Origin: an uncultured Clostridia bacterium
GTDB lineage: Bacteria; Bacillota; Clostridia; TANB77; CAG-508
Length of the DNA stretch: 5,013 nt
Direction: 5' to 3'
NCBI GenBank assembly: GCA_944386315.1
Contig: CALXAS010000097.1
Location: forward strand, 1-5,013
Part shown: positions 1 to 5,013 of the stretch, piece by piece
Layout of the letters: each line of letters opens with the position of its first letter
Position numbering within the stretch: position 1 is the stretch's first letter
Notes under the pieces: generated by a model
Told to the model about the DNA's origin: nothing
Databases searched by the model: none
The model's input: only the letters and a program-made list of their open reading frames with translations
Position numbers and translations under genes: made by a program

Positions 1-614
1 TTACTTTAGAATTAGCACAATACTTTATTGTATACCCATTTGTAATTAATTTATAAGCAATATACATATCTTCACTAATTGGTAAATCTTTTCCATCATA
101 TCCTTTTAGTTTTAAAAAGACATCTCTTTTCATAGCAGAAGAAGCATCTGAAAAGAAGAACGCTTTTAATTGCATCTTCTCTATATCCTTTTTTGTTTGA
201 TAAAAAGATACCTCTGGATAATTCAATTCTCTTGTATACTTTTCGATAGATTGATTTTCACATATTTGATTACTATAAGAAGCAACACATTTACCTTCTA
301 TAATGTCTTTCGTTAGGTAATAAAGCCAAAGTGTATCTTGAATGACAACATCTTGTGTAATAAATACTACAATATCAGCTGTACTCTCATATACTGCCTT
401 TTCTCTTACCTTGCTATGAGAAAAATCTTTTTTCTCAATTGTAGTATATTGTGCTCCGTATCTTTTTTAATAGCGTTTCTGTATTATCCTTACTTTTCGT
501 TAAAATATAATGAATTTGATTTAAATTTACCTTCTCTTGTTTCTTAATAGATTCATTTAAACTCTCTATATATTTTTCAGCACCATATAGTGGACATATT
601 ACATCAATTGTCAT
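1..614 (-). pseudogene. Family 2 glycosyltransferase (rhamnosyltransferase-like), frameshifted, runs off left edge
   Basis: This gene probably adds one sugar, perhaps rhamnose, from a nucleotide donor to the lipid-linked repeat unit at the inner membrane face. It starts at the ATG at 614, 7 nt after the previous stop, with an AAGGGG ribosome site inside the end of that gene. The first frame gives MTIDVICPLYGAEKYI, the usual GT-A opening, then TKSKDNT, but stops at TGA 437-435 after 59 codons. Homology-like sequence resumes in another frame from about 466 and stays open to the edge. It contains VFITQD (TQD at 350-358, the rhamnosyltransferase form of the DxD site), FFSDASSAMKRDVF, and the catalytic-base motif SEDMYIAYKL (Glu-Asp at 68-73). 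Together about 204 residues are visible of roughly 300 usual. The break lies at a run of six A (463-468); five or eight A would restore one frame. It may be a real mutation, a phase-variable tract or a sequence error. The fold is sure; the sugar is inferred. Confidence 0.82.
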
Positions 615-621
615 AATACTT

Positions 622-1344
622 CTAAGCCCCTTCTTTTTGAAAAATTTTCAAGAATGTTTTTATAATTAATTTGATATCAAACCATGTACATTTATCTTGA
701 ATATAGGCTACGTCCATTTGCGTTCTTTCTTCAAAATCAATGTCATTTCTACCATTTACTTGCCAATATCCTGTAATTCCTGGTTTAACTGTAATAATCG
801 TATCATAATTCTCTCCCATATCTTCCTTTTCTCTTGGCAAATATGGTCTTGGTCCCACTAAACTCATATCTCCTTTAAGCACATTAATAAATTGTGGAAA
901 CTCATCAATGCTAAATTTTCTAATAATATTTCCTATTTTGGTAATGCGAGGATCCTCTTTCAACTTTTTATACTTTTTATATTCTTTTCTAGCTTCTTCG
1001 TTTTGTGCTAAATACTCCTCTAATTTTTTATCGGCATCCACTACCATAGAACGATATTTATATAAACGAAATTGCTTACCGTTTTTCCCAATTCTTAATT
1101 GTTCATAAAAAAGAGGACCATCATTTTCTTTTGTAATTAGTCTTCCTAGCCAAATTACTATTGTAATAGGAATTAAGAATACAACTCCTATTAAACCTCC
1201 TACAATATCTATTCCTCTTTTTACTATATTATATATTCTTTCTTTATAACTACTTTTCTTTTCATTTTCTGTGGTAGTTTTTATATTTATCACTTCTAAA
1301 TTTTCTCTTAAAATCACATTATCATTTGCGATATTGGAACTCAT
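622..1344 (-). CDS. Initiating sugar transferase (small monotopic phosphoglycosyl transferase, WbaP/ExoY-like)
   Basis: This enzyme transfers a sugar 1-phosphate from a UDP-sugar to undecaprenyl phosphate at the inner membrane face, the first committed step of repeat-unit synthesis. I place the start at the ATG at 1344 (240 aa), because GGAGGGG lies 6 nt upstream. The longer ATG at 1359 is embedded in that ribosome site. A polar N-terminal stretch of about 40 residues precedes KRGIDIVGG and one hydrophobic segment (about 50-67), the re-entrant helix of this family. The bacterial sugar transferase domain follows: GPLFYEQLRIGKNGKQF, KYRSM, the catalytic Asp-Glu pair in FSIDEFPQ (D147, E148), LKGDMSLVGPRPYLPREKED, and VKPGITGYWQVNGRND. 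It lacks the large N-terminal multi-helix domain of Cps2E or full-length WbaP. The charged insert before DPRIT resembles galactose- or glucose-phosphate enzymes, but the substrate cannot be settled here. It has its own promoter and is followed closely by the GT2 gene. Confidence 0.95.
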   Translation of the reverse strand: MSSNIANDNVILRENLEVINIKTTTENEKKSSYKERIYNIVKRGIDIVGGLIGVVFLIPITIVIWLGRLITKENDGPLFYEQLRIGKNGKQFRLYKYRSMVVDADKKLEEYLAQNEEARKEYKKYKKLKEDPRITKIGNIIRKFSIDEFPQFINVLKGDMSLVGPRPYLPREKEDMGENYDTIITVKPGITGYWQVNGRNDIDFEERTQMDVAYIQDKCTWFDIKLIIKTFLKIFQKEGA

Positions 1345-1350
1345 AATATT

Positions 1351-1357
1351 CCCCTCC
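1351..1357 (-). promoter_or_regulatory. Ribosome binding site deciding the sugar transferase start
   Basis: GGAGGGG on the minus strand sits 6 nt before the ATG at 1344. The in-frame ATG at 1359 overlaps this site and would have no Shine-Dalgarno of its own at a usable distance, so the shorter reading is preferred. Confidence 0.85.
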
Positions 1358-1370
1358 ATTTACTTGTTTT

Positions 1371-1399
1371 ATTATATAATTATGTCGTATTGTTGTCAA
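1371..1399 (-). promoter_or_regulatory. Perfect-consensus sigma-A promoter for the sugar transferase gene
   Basis: The minus strand reads TTGACA (1399-1394), exactly 17 nt, then TATAAT (1376-1371). Both hexamers match consensus in full. The expected transcript start near 1364 leaves a leader of only about 20 nt, mostly ribosome site. A-rich GAAAATA blocks lie upstream at 1411-1417, 1431-1437 and 1445-1451. The first falls around -50, where an UP element would sit. The -35 also lies in a short palindrome (GTTGTCAAC, 1392-1400), which might be an operator, although it is small. Confidence 0.88.
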
Positions 1400-1498
1400 C
1401 TCTTTTGTCATATTTTCAGTAATCTTGTAGTATTTTCTTAAGAGTATTTTCCATAATTTTCTTATGTCAAAAACAGGTATTTTTCTCTATAAGCATAC

Positions 1499-1531
1499 AA
1501 AAAGACAGTCTTTTTTGTAGACTGTCTTTTT
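1499..1531 (-). terminator. Intrinsic terminator after the LCP gene
   Basis: A perfect 13-bp stem pairs 1499-1511 with 1519-1531 around a 7-nt loop. Its core is GACAGTC/GACTGTC, flanked by A on one side and T on the other, so on either strand the hairpin ends in a U-tract. It lies about 40 nt beyond the LCP stop codon and about 100 nt before the sugar transferase promoter. It therefore separates the two transcription units. No plus-strand gene approaches it, so its use on that strand is unlikely. Confidence 0.9.
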
Positions 1532-1571
1532 ATAAATTCTAAAAAATTAGAAAAAATTTCTAGTACATTTT

Positions 1572-2657
1572 TTATTGATATCCTGTCTTTTTAATAATAC
1601 TATCACTAATTTCTTGTACAGTAGCTGTTGGTGTATAATTTTCTTCTCCAAACAATTCCTCATGTAATCTCGTTACATTTTCTTCTAGAGTAACTGGTAC
1701 TCCATACCATGCAGAAAGTGTAATTCCTTTTGTTTCATATGGCCAGCCAATACTATCTGTAACTTTAAAGTTCATCATATCTGGAATTAATGCAATAATA
1801 TCATTTGCTTCAATATTCGTATATACTTTTGGTAAAATGACATCTAGGAAATTATTAATTTCTCCAATACTCTTCGTTTTAATCTTTTGAAGCATTGCTG
1901 TTAATACATCTCTCATGCGTTCTGTTCTTTTGTAGTCTCCTCCTGCTGTATAACGAATTCTAGAGTAAGCAACTGCTTGCACACCATCTAACGTTTGCAT
2001 ACCTGTTTTTGTAATATGTTTGGAAGCAATTCCTGTCGAACTGGAGGTAGAATCTATATATTCATTGATATACTGAATTTCTGATTGTTCTATATTAATA
2101 TCCACACCACCTAATAAATTAACAGCTTCTGCTACTAAATCAAAATTTACCGTAACAAATTCTTTAATATTTAAGTCTAAGTTTGTATTTAAGGTACTTA
2201 GTGCTAAAGGTGCTTCTCCATAAGAATATGCATGTGTAATTTTGTCTAAACCATGTCCTTCTATTTGCACATAGGTATCTCTATAAACAGAAAGTAATTT
2301 TATTTCCTTTGTTTTGTTATTGATACTAGCAATAATAATACAATCGCTTCTATTTCCTCTACCTAAGTTATCATCTCTACTATCTACACCAAATAAAGCA
2401 ATATTTCGATAACCAGATAAGTTTTCTTCTACTTGTGTATCAATATTTAATTCTTCCTCATTAATTGCTACTTGTTGCATCTTTCCAAACTTATCTGCTA
2501 TATACCAATAAGCGCCACCTAGAACGCCTGCTATAATAATCACCAAAGTTAATACAACAATACCAAATATTTTTAAGCCCTTTCTTTTTTTCTTTGGTTT
2601 TTCTGTATATGTTTTTGCCTCTTTTTCTCCGTAATTATTTGCATGTTTTCCTGCCAT
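1572..2657 (-). CDS. LytR-CpsA-Psr (LCP) family glycopolymer ligase
   Basis: LCP enzymes transfer polymers from the undecaprenyl pyrophosphate carrier to peptidoglycan outside the membrane; beside capsule genes the likely cargo is the capsule. The ATG at 2657 follows AAAGGAGGA at a 9-nt distance. The 361-aa protein has a short basic cytoplasmic tail (KPKKKRKG, about 20-27), one transmembrane anchor (about 29-52) and an outer LCP domain (about 83-255). Family landmarks are visible: ALFGVDSR with D92, GNRSD with R103 and D105, SVYRDTYV with R126 and D127, DKITHAYSYG, GGVDINI, QTLDGVQAVAYSRIRY, and GGDYKRTERMR. These arginines and aspartates bind the pyrophosphate and metal in known members. About 100 residues follow the domain, with no clear extra fold. 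It has its own promoter upstream and a strong terminator downstream, so it looks monocistronic. A role in attaching other wall polymers such as teichoic acid cannot be excluded. Confidence 0.96.
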   Translation of the reverse strand: MAGKHANNYGEKEAKTYTEKPKKKRKGLKIFGIVVLTLVIIIAGVLGGAYWYIADKFGKMQQVAINEEELNIDTQVEENLSGYRNIALFGVDSRDDNLGRGNRSDCIIIASINNKTKEIKLLSVYRDTYVQIEGHGLDKITHAYSYGEAPLALSTLNTNLDLNIKEFVTVNFDLVAEAVNLLGGVDINIEQSEIQYINEYIDSTSSSTGIASKHITKTGMQTLDGVQAVAYSRIRYTAGGDYKRTERMRDVLTAMLQKIKTKSIGEINNFLDVILPKVYTNIEANDIIALIPDMMNFKVTDSIGWPYETKGITLSAWYGVPVTLEENVTRLHEELFGEENYTPTATVQEISDSIIKKTGYQ

Positions 2658-2702
2658 TTTCTTTCGTCCTCCTTTTTATCTACTTTTCTTTTTTGCAGAA
2701 AA

Positions 2703-2742
2703 GAAGTGCTAAAATAAAATATATTTTTTATTTTAACACTTC
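2703..2742 (-). terminator. Intrinsic terminator after the 114-residue membrane protein gene
   Basis: An inverted repeat pairs 2703-2719 with 2726-2742, 16 of 17 positions (the C at 2709 faces the A at 2736), around a 6-nt loop. The GAAGTG/CACTTC base is followed on the minus strand by TTTTCT, a short U-tract. The upper stem is all A-T pairs. It lies 34 nt past the stop of the upstream gene. The -10 box of the LCP promoter is inside its first arm. Confidence 0.72.
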
Positions 2743-2758
2743 CCTTTTCATTTGTCCA
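2730..2758 (-). promoter_or_regulatory. Promoter for the LCP gene, overlapping a terminator stem
   Basis: TGGACA (2758-2753), a 17-nt spacer, then TAAAAT (2735-2730) gives five of six matches in each box. TG at 2738-2737 is in the right place for an extended -10 element. Transcription would start near 2723, giving a leader of about 65 nt that ends in the AAAGGAGGA ribosome site. The start falls in the loop of the terminator hairpin, so transcripts made here carry only its second arm. Confidence 0.68.
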
Positions 2759-2776
2759 TGTTCTTAGACAGAAAAT

Positions 2777-3121
2777 TTATACTTTTTTCCAAAACCAGTC
2801 TAAACTATTATCAATACTTTTCTTTTTTGTTGCTTTCGCCTCAATATCATCAATCCATAAATAAGAAAAGAAAGATAAAAAGATAAATACAAAGTCAACA
2901 GCAATACTAATAGCAATATTAGAAATAATTTCTTTCATAGAAGCTTCCATTGCATACAATTCTATTGCATGACTTACCAACAAAGTTAAAAATACTAATA
3001 ACATGATACATGGTATAAAACTTTTTTTCGTTTCTTTTCCTAACCATACAATAAGTACAAATAATACTAAAGCTACTAATACAGCAAATGGTTCTGTAAA
3101 ATTAATTAATGGTGGTACCAT
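2777..3121 (-). CDS. Small three-helix membrane protein, function unknown
   Basis: I do not recognise this 114-residue protein. The start is well supported: GAGGAGG lies 8 nt before the ATG at 3121, and a promoter lies just upstream. Three hydrophobic segments are visible, at about 11-28, 34-55 and 65-90. A cytoplasm-like loop (GKETKKS, 28-34) joins the first two, and a short loop with acidic residues joins the last two. By the positive-inside rule the N-terminus is probably outside and the lysine-rich C-terminal tail (EAKATKKKS, then SLDWFWKKV) inside. No catalytic motif, cysteine pair or secretion signal stands out. It lies between the phosphatase and the LCP gene, with its own promoter and terminator, so it need not be expressed with them. 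A partner or regulator of the polysaccharide machinery is possible from position alone. Its reality as a gene is strong; its function is open. Confidence 0.85.
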   Translation of the reverse strand: MVPPLINFTEPFAVLVALVLFVLIVWLGKETKKSFIPCIMLLVFLTLLVSHAIELYAMEASMKEIISNIAISIAVDFVFIFLSFFSYLWIDDIEAKATKKKSIDNSLDWFWKKV

Positions 3122-3158
3122 TTTTATTTCCTCCTCTTTTGTTTTATTTTCTTCTTTG

Positions 3159-3186
3159 ATTATATCATAGTGAAAAAATATTGCAA
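3159..3186 (-). promoter_or_regulatory. Extended -10 promoter for the 114-residue membrane protein gene
   Basis: A perfect TATAAT (3164-3159) is preceded by TGA (3167-3165), an extended -10 element. TTGCAA (3186-3181), at 16 nt, is a four-of-six -35 box. The start would be near 3152, giving a leader of about 30 nt that holds the GAGGAGG ribosome site. The -35 box overlaps the distal arm of the hairpin that follows the phosphatase gene. Confidence 0.75.
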
Positions 3187-3216
3187 GATACTTTTTCGTA
3201 ATTTTTCAATATTTTT
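3174..3216 (-). terminator. Weak, AT-rich terminator-like hairpin after the phosphatase gene
   Basis: On the minus strand AAAAATATTG (3216-3207) pairs with CAATATTTTT (3183-3174) over 10 bp, and a U-rich stretch follows. The first arm begins inside the phosphatase stop codon. The stem has only one G-C pair and the loop is 23 nt, so termination is probably partial, with some read-through into the next gene. Confidence 0.4.
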
Positions 3217-3976
3217 ATCCAAACCATCCAAAAAAGCCTTTTTTCTTAATTTCTATAGGTGTTTCCATATCTTCTATGACAGTATTTTCTATCACTGCCT
3301 TTGGATATACTGTAGTGAATATTTTTCTTTGCTCTTCCCCAATAATAGCATCTACTTCTTCTATTGCCTGTGGTATTCTTGGATAGATCGTATTTGGTCT
3401 ATGTGTATCTGATCCTAATAGATGTACCATTTGATGTTCTAATAGTTTTTTCATGGTTTCTTTTGGCTCTTTTCCGTAAATTCCCAATATACTACCATAA
3501 TTACACTGCATTAACACACCATCTTCTATCAAAGGTATTAGTTTATTTGGGTTTTTTTGAATATAAGGATATCTTTCTGGGTGTGCCAAAATCGGCACTC
3601 TATCTTGTTCTAGTATCTGATACACTACCTCCGTTATATTAAGTGGTTCTGCATTAATTGGCAATTCAAATAACACATAGCGGCTTTCGTTTAAAGTAGT
3701 AGCTTTTTCTTCTAATAATTCATTGATGCGGTTTGTAATATAGATTTCATTTCCTTGAAGAATTTGCACATCTATTGGCATCTTTTCTTGAATTTGTTTC
3801 ATTTTCTCTGCAATCACATTTTTATCGCATTCGTAATATTCTTCCATATAATGAGGTGTAACAATAATGGTATCAAACCCCACCTCTTTTGCTTCTTGTA
3901 TCATAGCAATAGATTGCTCTATTTCTTTTGCACCATCATCCACTCCAAATATAATATGAGAATGTACATCTATCAT
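3215..3976 (-). CDS. cpsB: PHP-type protein tyrosine phosphatase (CpsB/CapC/YwqE family)
   Basis: This manganese-dependent phosphatase removes phosphate from the tyrosine cluster of the partner CpsD-type kinase and so resets the polymerisation and export cycle; it is cytoplasmic. The 253-aa length fits the family (about 243-255). Metal-site residues of the PHP fold are all present: DVHSH (H5, H7), GVDDG (D13, D14), VTPHY (H42), QGNE (E77), LAHPERY (H132, with R135 as the conserved arginine) and GSDTH (D190, H192). The ATG at 3976 starts 3 nt after the kinase stop, with AAGGAG inside the last kinase codons, so translation is probably coupled. The C-terminus ends in IEIKKKGFFGWFG, a basic patch followed by an aromatic tail that might touch the membrane. 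A promoter lies just beyond the stop codon, so the pair forms one unit and the next gene another. Assignment to the family is firm; the dephosphorylation target is inferred from adjacency. Confidence 0.95.
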   Translation of the reverse strand: MIDVHSHIIFGVDDGAKEIEQSIAMIQEAKEVGFDTIIVTPHYMEEYYECDKNVIAEKMKQIQEKMPIDVQILQGNEIYITNRINELLEEKATTLNESRYVLFELPINAEPLNITEVVYQILEQDRVPILAHPERYPYIQKNPNKLIPLIEDGVLMQCNYGSILGIYGKEPKETMKKLLEHQMVHLLGSDTHRPNTIYPRIPQAIEEVDAIIGEEQRKIFTTVYPKAVIENTVIEDMETPIEIKKKGFFGWFG

Positions 3977-3979
3977 ATG

Positions 3980-5005
3980 CTATTCTCCTTTTTTCAATTT
4001 TTCTCTTTCCTCTTCCAAATAGTCGTTCATTTGCTTAATTAATTCTTCTGGCGATTTTAGCCCTTCCGAAGAAGTAGAAGTACTTTGAGCAGTATTCACT
4101 GGCTTTGTAGCTTCTTGTCCATCTTTTTCAAAATCATAAATGCTAGAAGTTTTTGGCTTTGTTTCTTCTCTATTTTGTTTTAAAATTTCTTTTGCCTTAT
4201 TTTTTGTTTCCAATTTCATACGCTCAATTCTCAATTGTTCTTCCTGCTTTGCACTTGCTTTTTTAATTGGTGCCTTGTTACTAGTTTTTGGTGTTCTTTG
4301 CGCCGTTACATTACTACTTCCATAATAGTAAGAAGAATAATATTCTTTTTGTGTTACAGGCATTTTGTTGATAACAACCCCTGCAATTCTTCCTCCTACA
4401 TTTTCTATATCCTTTTTTACTTTTTCTAAGGCATCCATTTTTGTCTCTTTATAAGCTGTCACAATTAAGGTAGTATCTACATAACGAGAAACAATCACAG
4501 CATCTGTTACCAAATCACTTGGTGTCCCATCAAAAACAATTAAATCACATACTTGCCCTAAAGTTTCTATAGCATCTGGTAATAATCCGGAAACTAATAA
4601 TTCTGATGGATTTGGTGGAATATTTCCTGCTGGTATCAAATATAAATTTTTTACCTCTGTTTCTTTAATATATGATAAAATATTATTATCACTTTCTTCG
4701 CCATTAGAATTTACACCCGATAAAAAGTTAGAAAGTCCTGGTGTTGGAGCCACACCAAAAATAGAAAATTGTATTCCCTTTCTCATGTCACAGTCTATTA
4801 AAATTACTTTTTTCCCTGCTTGTGCGAAAGTAACTGCCAAATTAGCAGATACCCAGCTTTTTCCCTCAGAAGGAGATGTGCTTGTTACTAATAAAGATTT
4901 TAGTCCTCTTTTTGTATTCATAAATTGTATATTTGTTCTTAATGTTCTAAAAACTTCTGAAACAGGAGATTTTGGTTCTTTAAAGGTAATAATCTCTTTT
5001 TTCAT
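3980..5005 (-). CDS. cpsD: BY-kinase, CpsD/CapB-type capsule tyrosine autokinase with long C-terminal extension
   Basis: Bacterial tyrosine kinases of this type autophosphorylate a tyrosine cluster and control capsule chain length and export with a Wzz/CpsC membrane partner. Features in order: the SEVFRTLRTNIQF motif (16-28); Walker A TSPSEGKS (43-50, K49); Walker A' VILIDCDMR (67-75, D71 and D73); NPSELLVSG (132-140); and Walker B LIVFDGTPS (155-163, D159), where the usual DTPP reads DGTPS. The tyrosine cluster EYYSSYYYG (221-229) has five tyrosines. In CpsD or CapB this cluster ends a protein of about 230 residues. Here about 112 more residues follow: a basic stretch, a charged helical, possibly coiled-coil region (about 252-282), a Ser/Thr-rich linker and a final charged helix (about 318-340). 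No N-terminal membrane domain is fused, so a separate activator is expected upstream. The ATG at 5005 overlaps a possible upstream stop (TAATG). Full ribosome-site context is cut by the window edge. Confidence 0.95.
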   Translation of the reverse strand: MKKEIITFKEPKSPVSEVFRTLRTNIQFMNTKRGLKSLLVTSTSPSEGKSWVSANLAVTFAQAGKKVILIDCDMRKGIQFSIFGVAPTPGLSNFLSGVNSNGEESDNNILSYIKETEVKNLYLIPAGNIPPNPSELLVSGLLPDAIETLGQVCDLIVFDGTPSDLVTDAVIVSRYVDTTLIVTAYKETKMDALEKVKKDIENVGGRIAGVVINKMPVTQKEYYSSYYYGSSNVTAQRTPKTSNKAPIKKASAKQEEQLRIERMKLETKNKAKEILKQNREETKPKTSSIYDFEKDGQEATKPVNTAQSTSTSSEGLKSPEELIKQMNDYLEEEREKLKKGE

Positions 5006-5013
5006 TATTTTCT

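Noticed and set aside
338..547. Plus-strand open frame over the GT2 gene
   Set aside because: It is cysteine- and phenylalanine-rich low-complexity translation of the complementary strand, with no ribosome site, covering a region where the minus strand shows clear GT2 motifs.
1345..1359. A start five codons earlier for the sugar transferase (ATG at 1359)
   Set aside because: This ATG overlaps the GGAGGGG ribosome site that serves the ATG at 1344 and lies only a few bases after the expected transcript start, with no Shine-Dalgarno of its own.
1465..1470. A second TTGACA on the minus strand upstream of the sugar transferase
   Set aside because: No acceptable -10 hexamer lies 16 to 18 nt downstream, so it is probably chance in AT-rich DNA.
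1537..1563. Small inverted repeats (TTCTAA/TTAGAA and TAGAAA/TTTCTA) after the LCP stop codon
   Set aside because: They are 6-bp, AT-rich and mutually overlapping, and the strong 13-bp terminator just beyond explains the region better.
2683..2703. A second hairpin (CTTTTCT/AGAAAAG) that might compete with the terminator before the LCP gene, as in an attenuator
   Set aside because: The stem is 7 bp of mostly A-T pairs, overlaps the terminator by one base only, and there is no leader peptide or recognisable riboswitch or T-box.
3170..4429. Several plus-strand open frames opposite the phosphatase and kinase
   Set aside because: They are antisense shadows of well-supported genes; their Phe/Ser/Leu-rich content is what reversed Lys/Glu-rich AT-rich codons give.

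Overview
This is a capsule or exopolysaccharide biosynthesis locus. Every gene lies on the minus strand, so transcription runs from the right edge (about 5013) to the left edge (1). The DNA is strongly AT-rich. It has strong purine-rich Shine-Dalgarno sites (GGAGG types) and sigma-A-like promoters, and it encodes a kinase/phosphatase/LCP set of Gram-positive type. This points to a low-GC member of the Bacillota, most likely of the Clostridia; that placement is an inference and no species can be named.

In order of transcription: a BY-family tyrosine kinase of the CpsD type (5005-3980) and a PHP-type tyrosine phosphatase of the CpsB/YwqE type (3976-3215) form a tightly coupled pair 3 nt apart. 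Next is a 114-residue, three-helix membrane protein that I do not recognise (3121-2777). It is followed by an LytR-CpsA-Psr (LCP) polymer-ligating enzyme (2657-1572), then a small phosphoglycosyl transferase that starts repeat-unit assembly on the lipid carrier (1344-622). Last comes a family 2, rhamnosyltransferase-like glycosyltransferase that runs off the left edge and carries a frameshift near 463-470.

The logic is that of a Wzx/Wzy-style locus. The initiating transferase loads the first sugar phosphate onto undecaprenyl phosphate, and the GT2 enzyme extends the lipid-linked unit. The kinase/phosphatase pair adjusts polymer export and length through a tyrosine phosphorylation cycle, presumably with a Wzz-like partner encoded beyond the right edge. 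The LCP enzyme attaches the finished polymer to the cell wall.

The block is not one operon. Three intergenic gaps each hold a hairpin resembling an intrinsic terminator and a recognisable promoter. This suggests four transcription units: kinase-phosphatase, the 114-residue protein, LCP, and sugar transferase-GT2. In two gaps the promoter is folded into the terminator sequence. The promoter of the initiating transferase is a perfect TTGACA-17-TATAAT. I see no RNA genes, insertion sequences, CRISPR arrays or recombination sites. No gap between genes exceeds 300 bases; the largest is 1345-1571.
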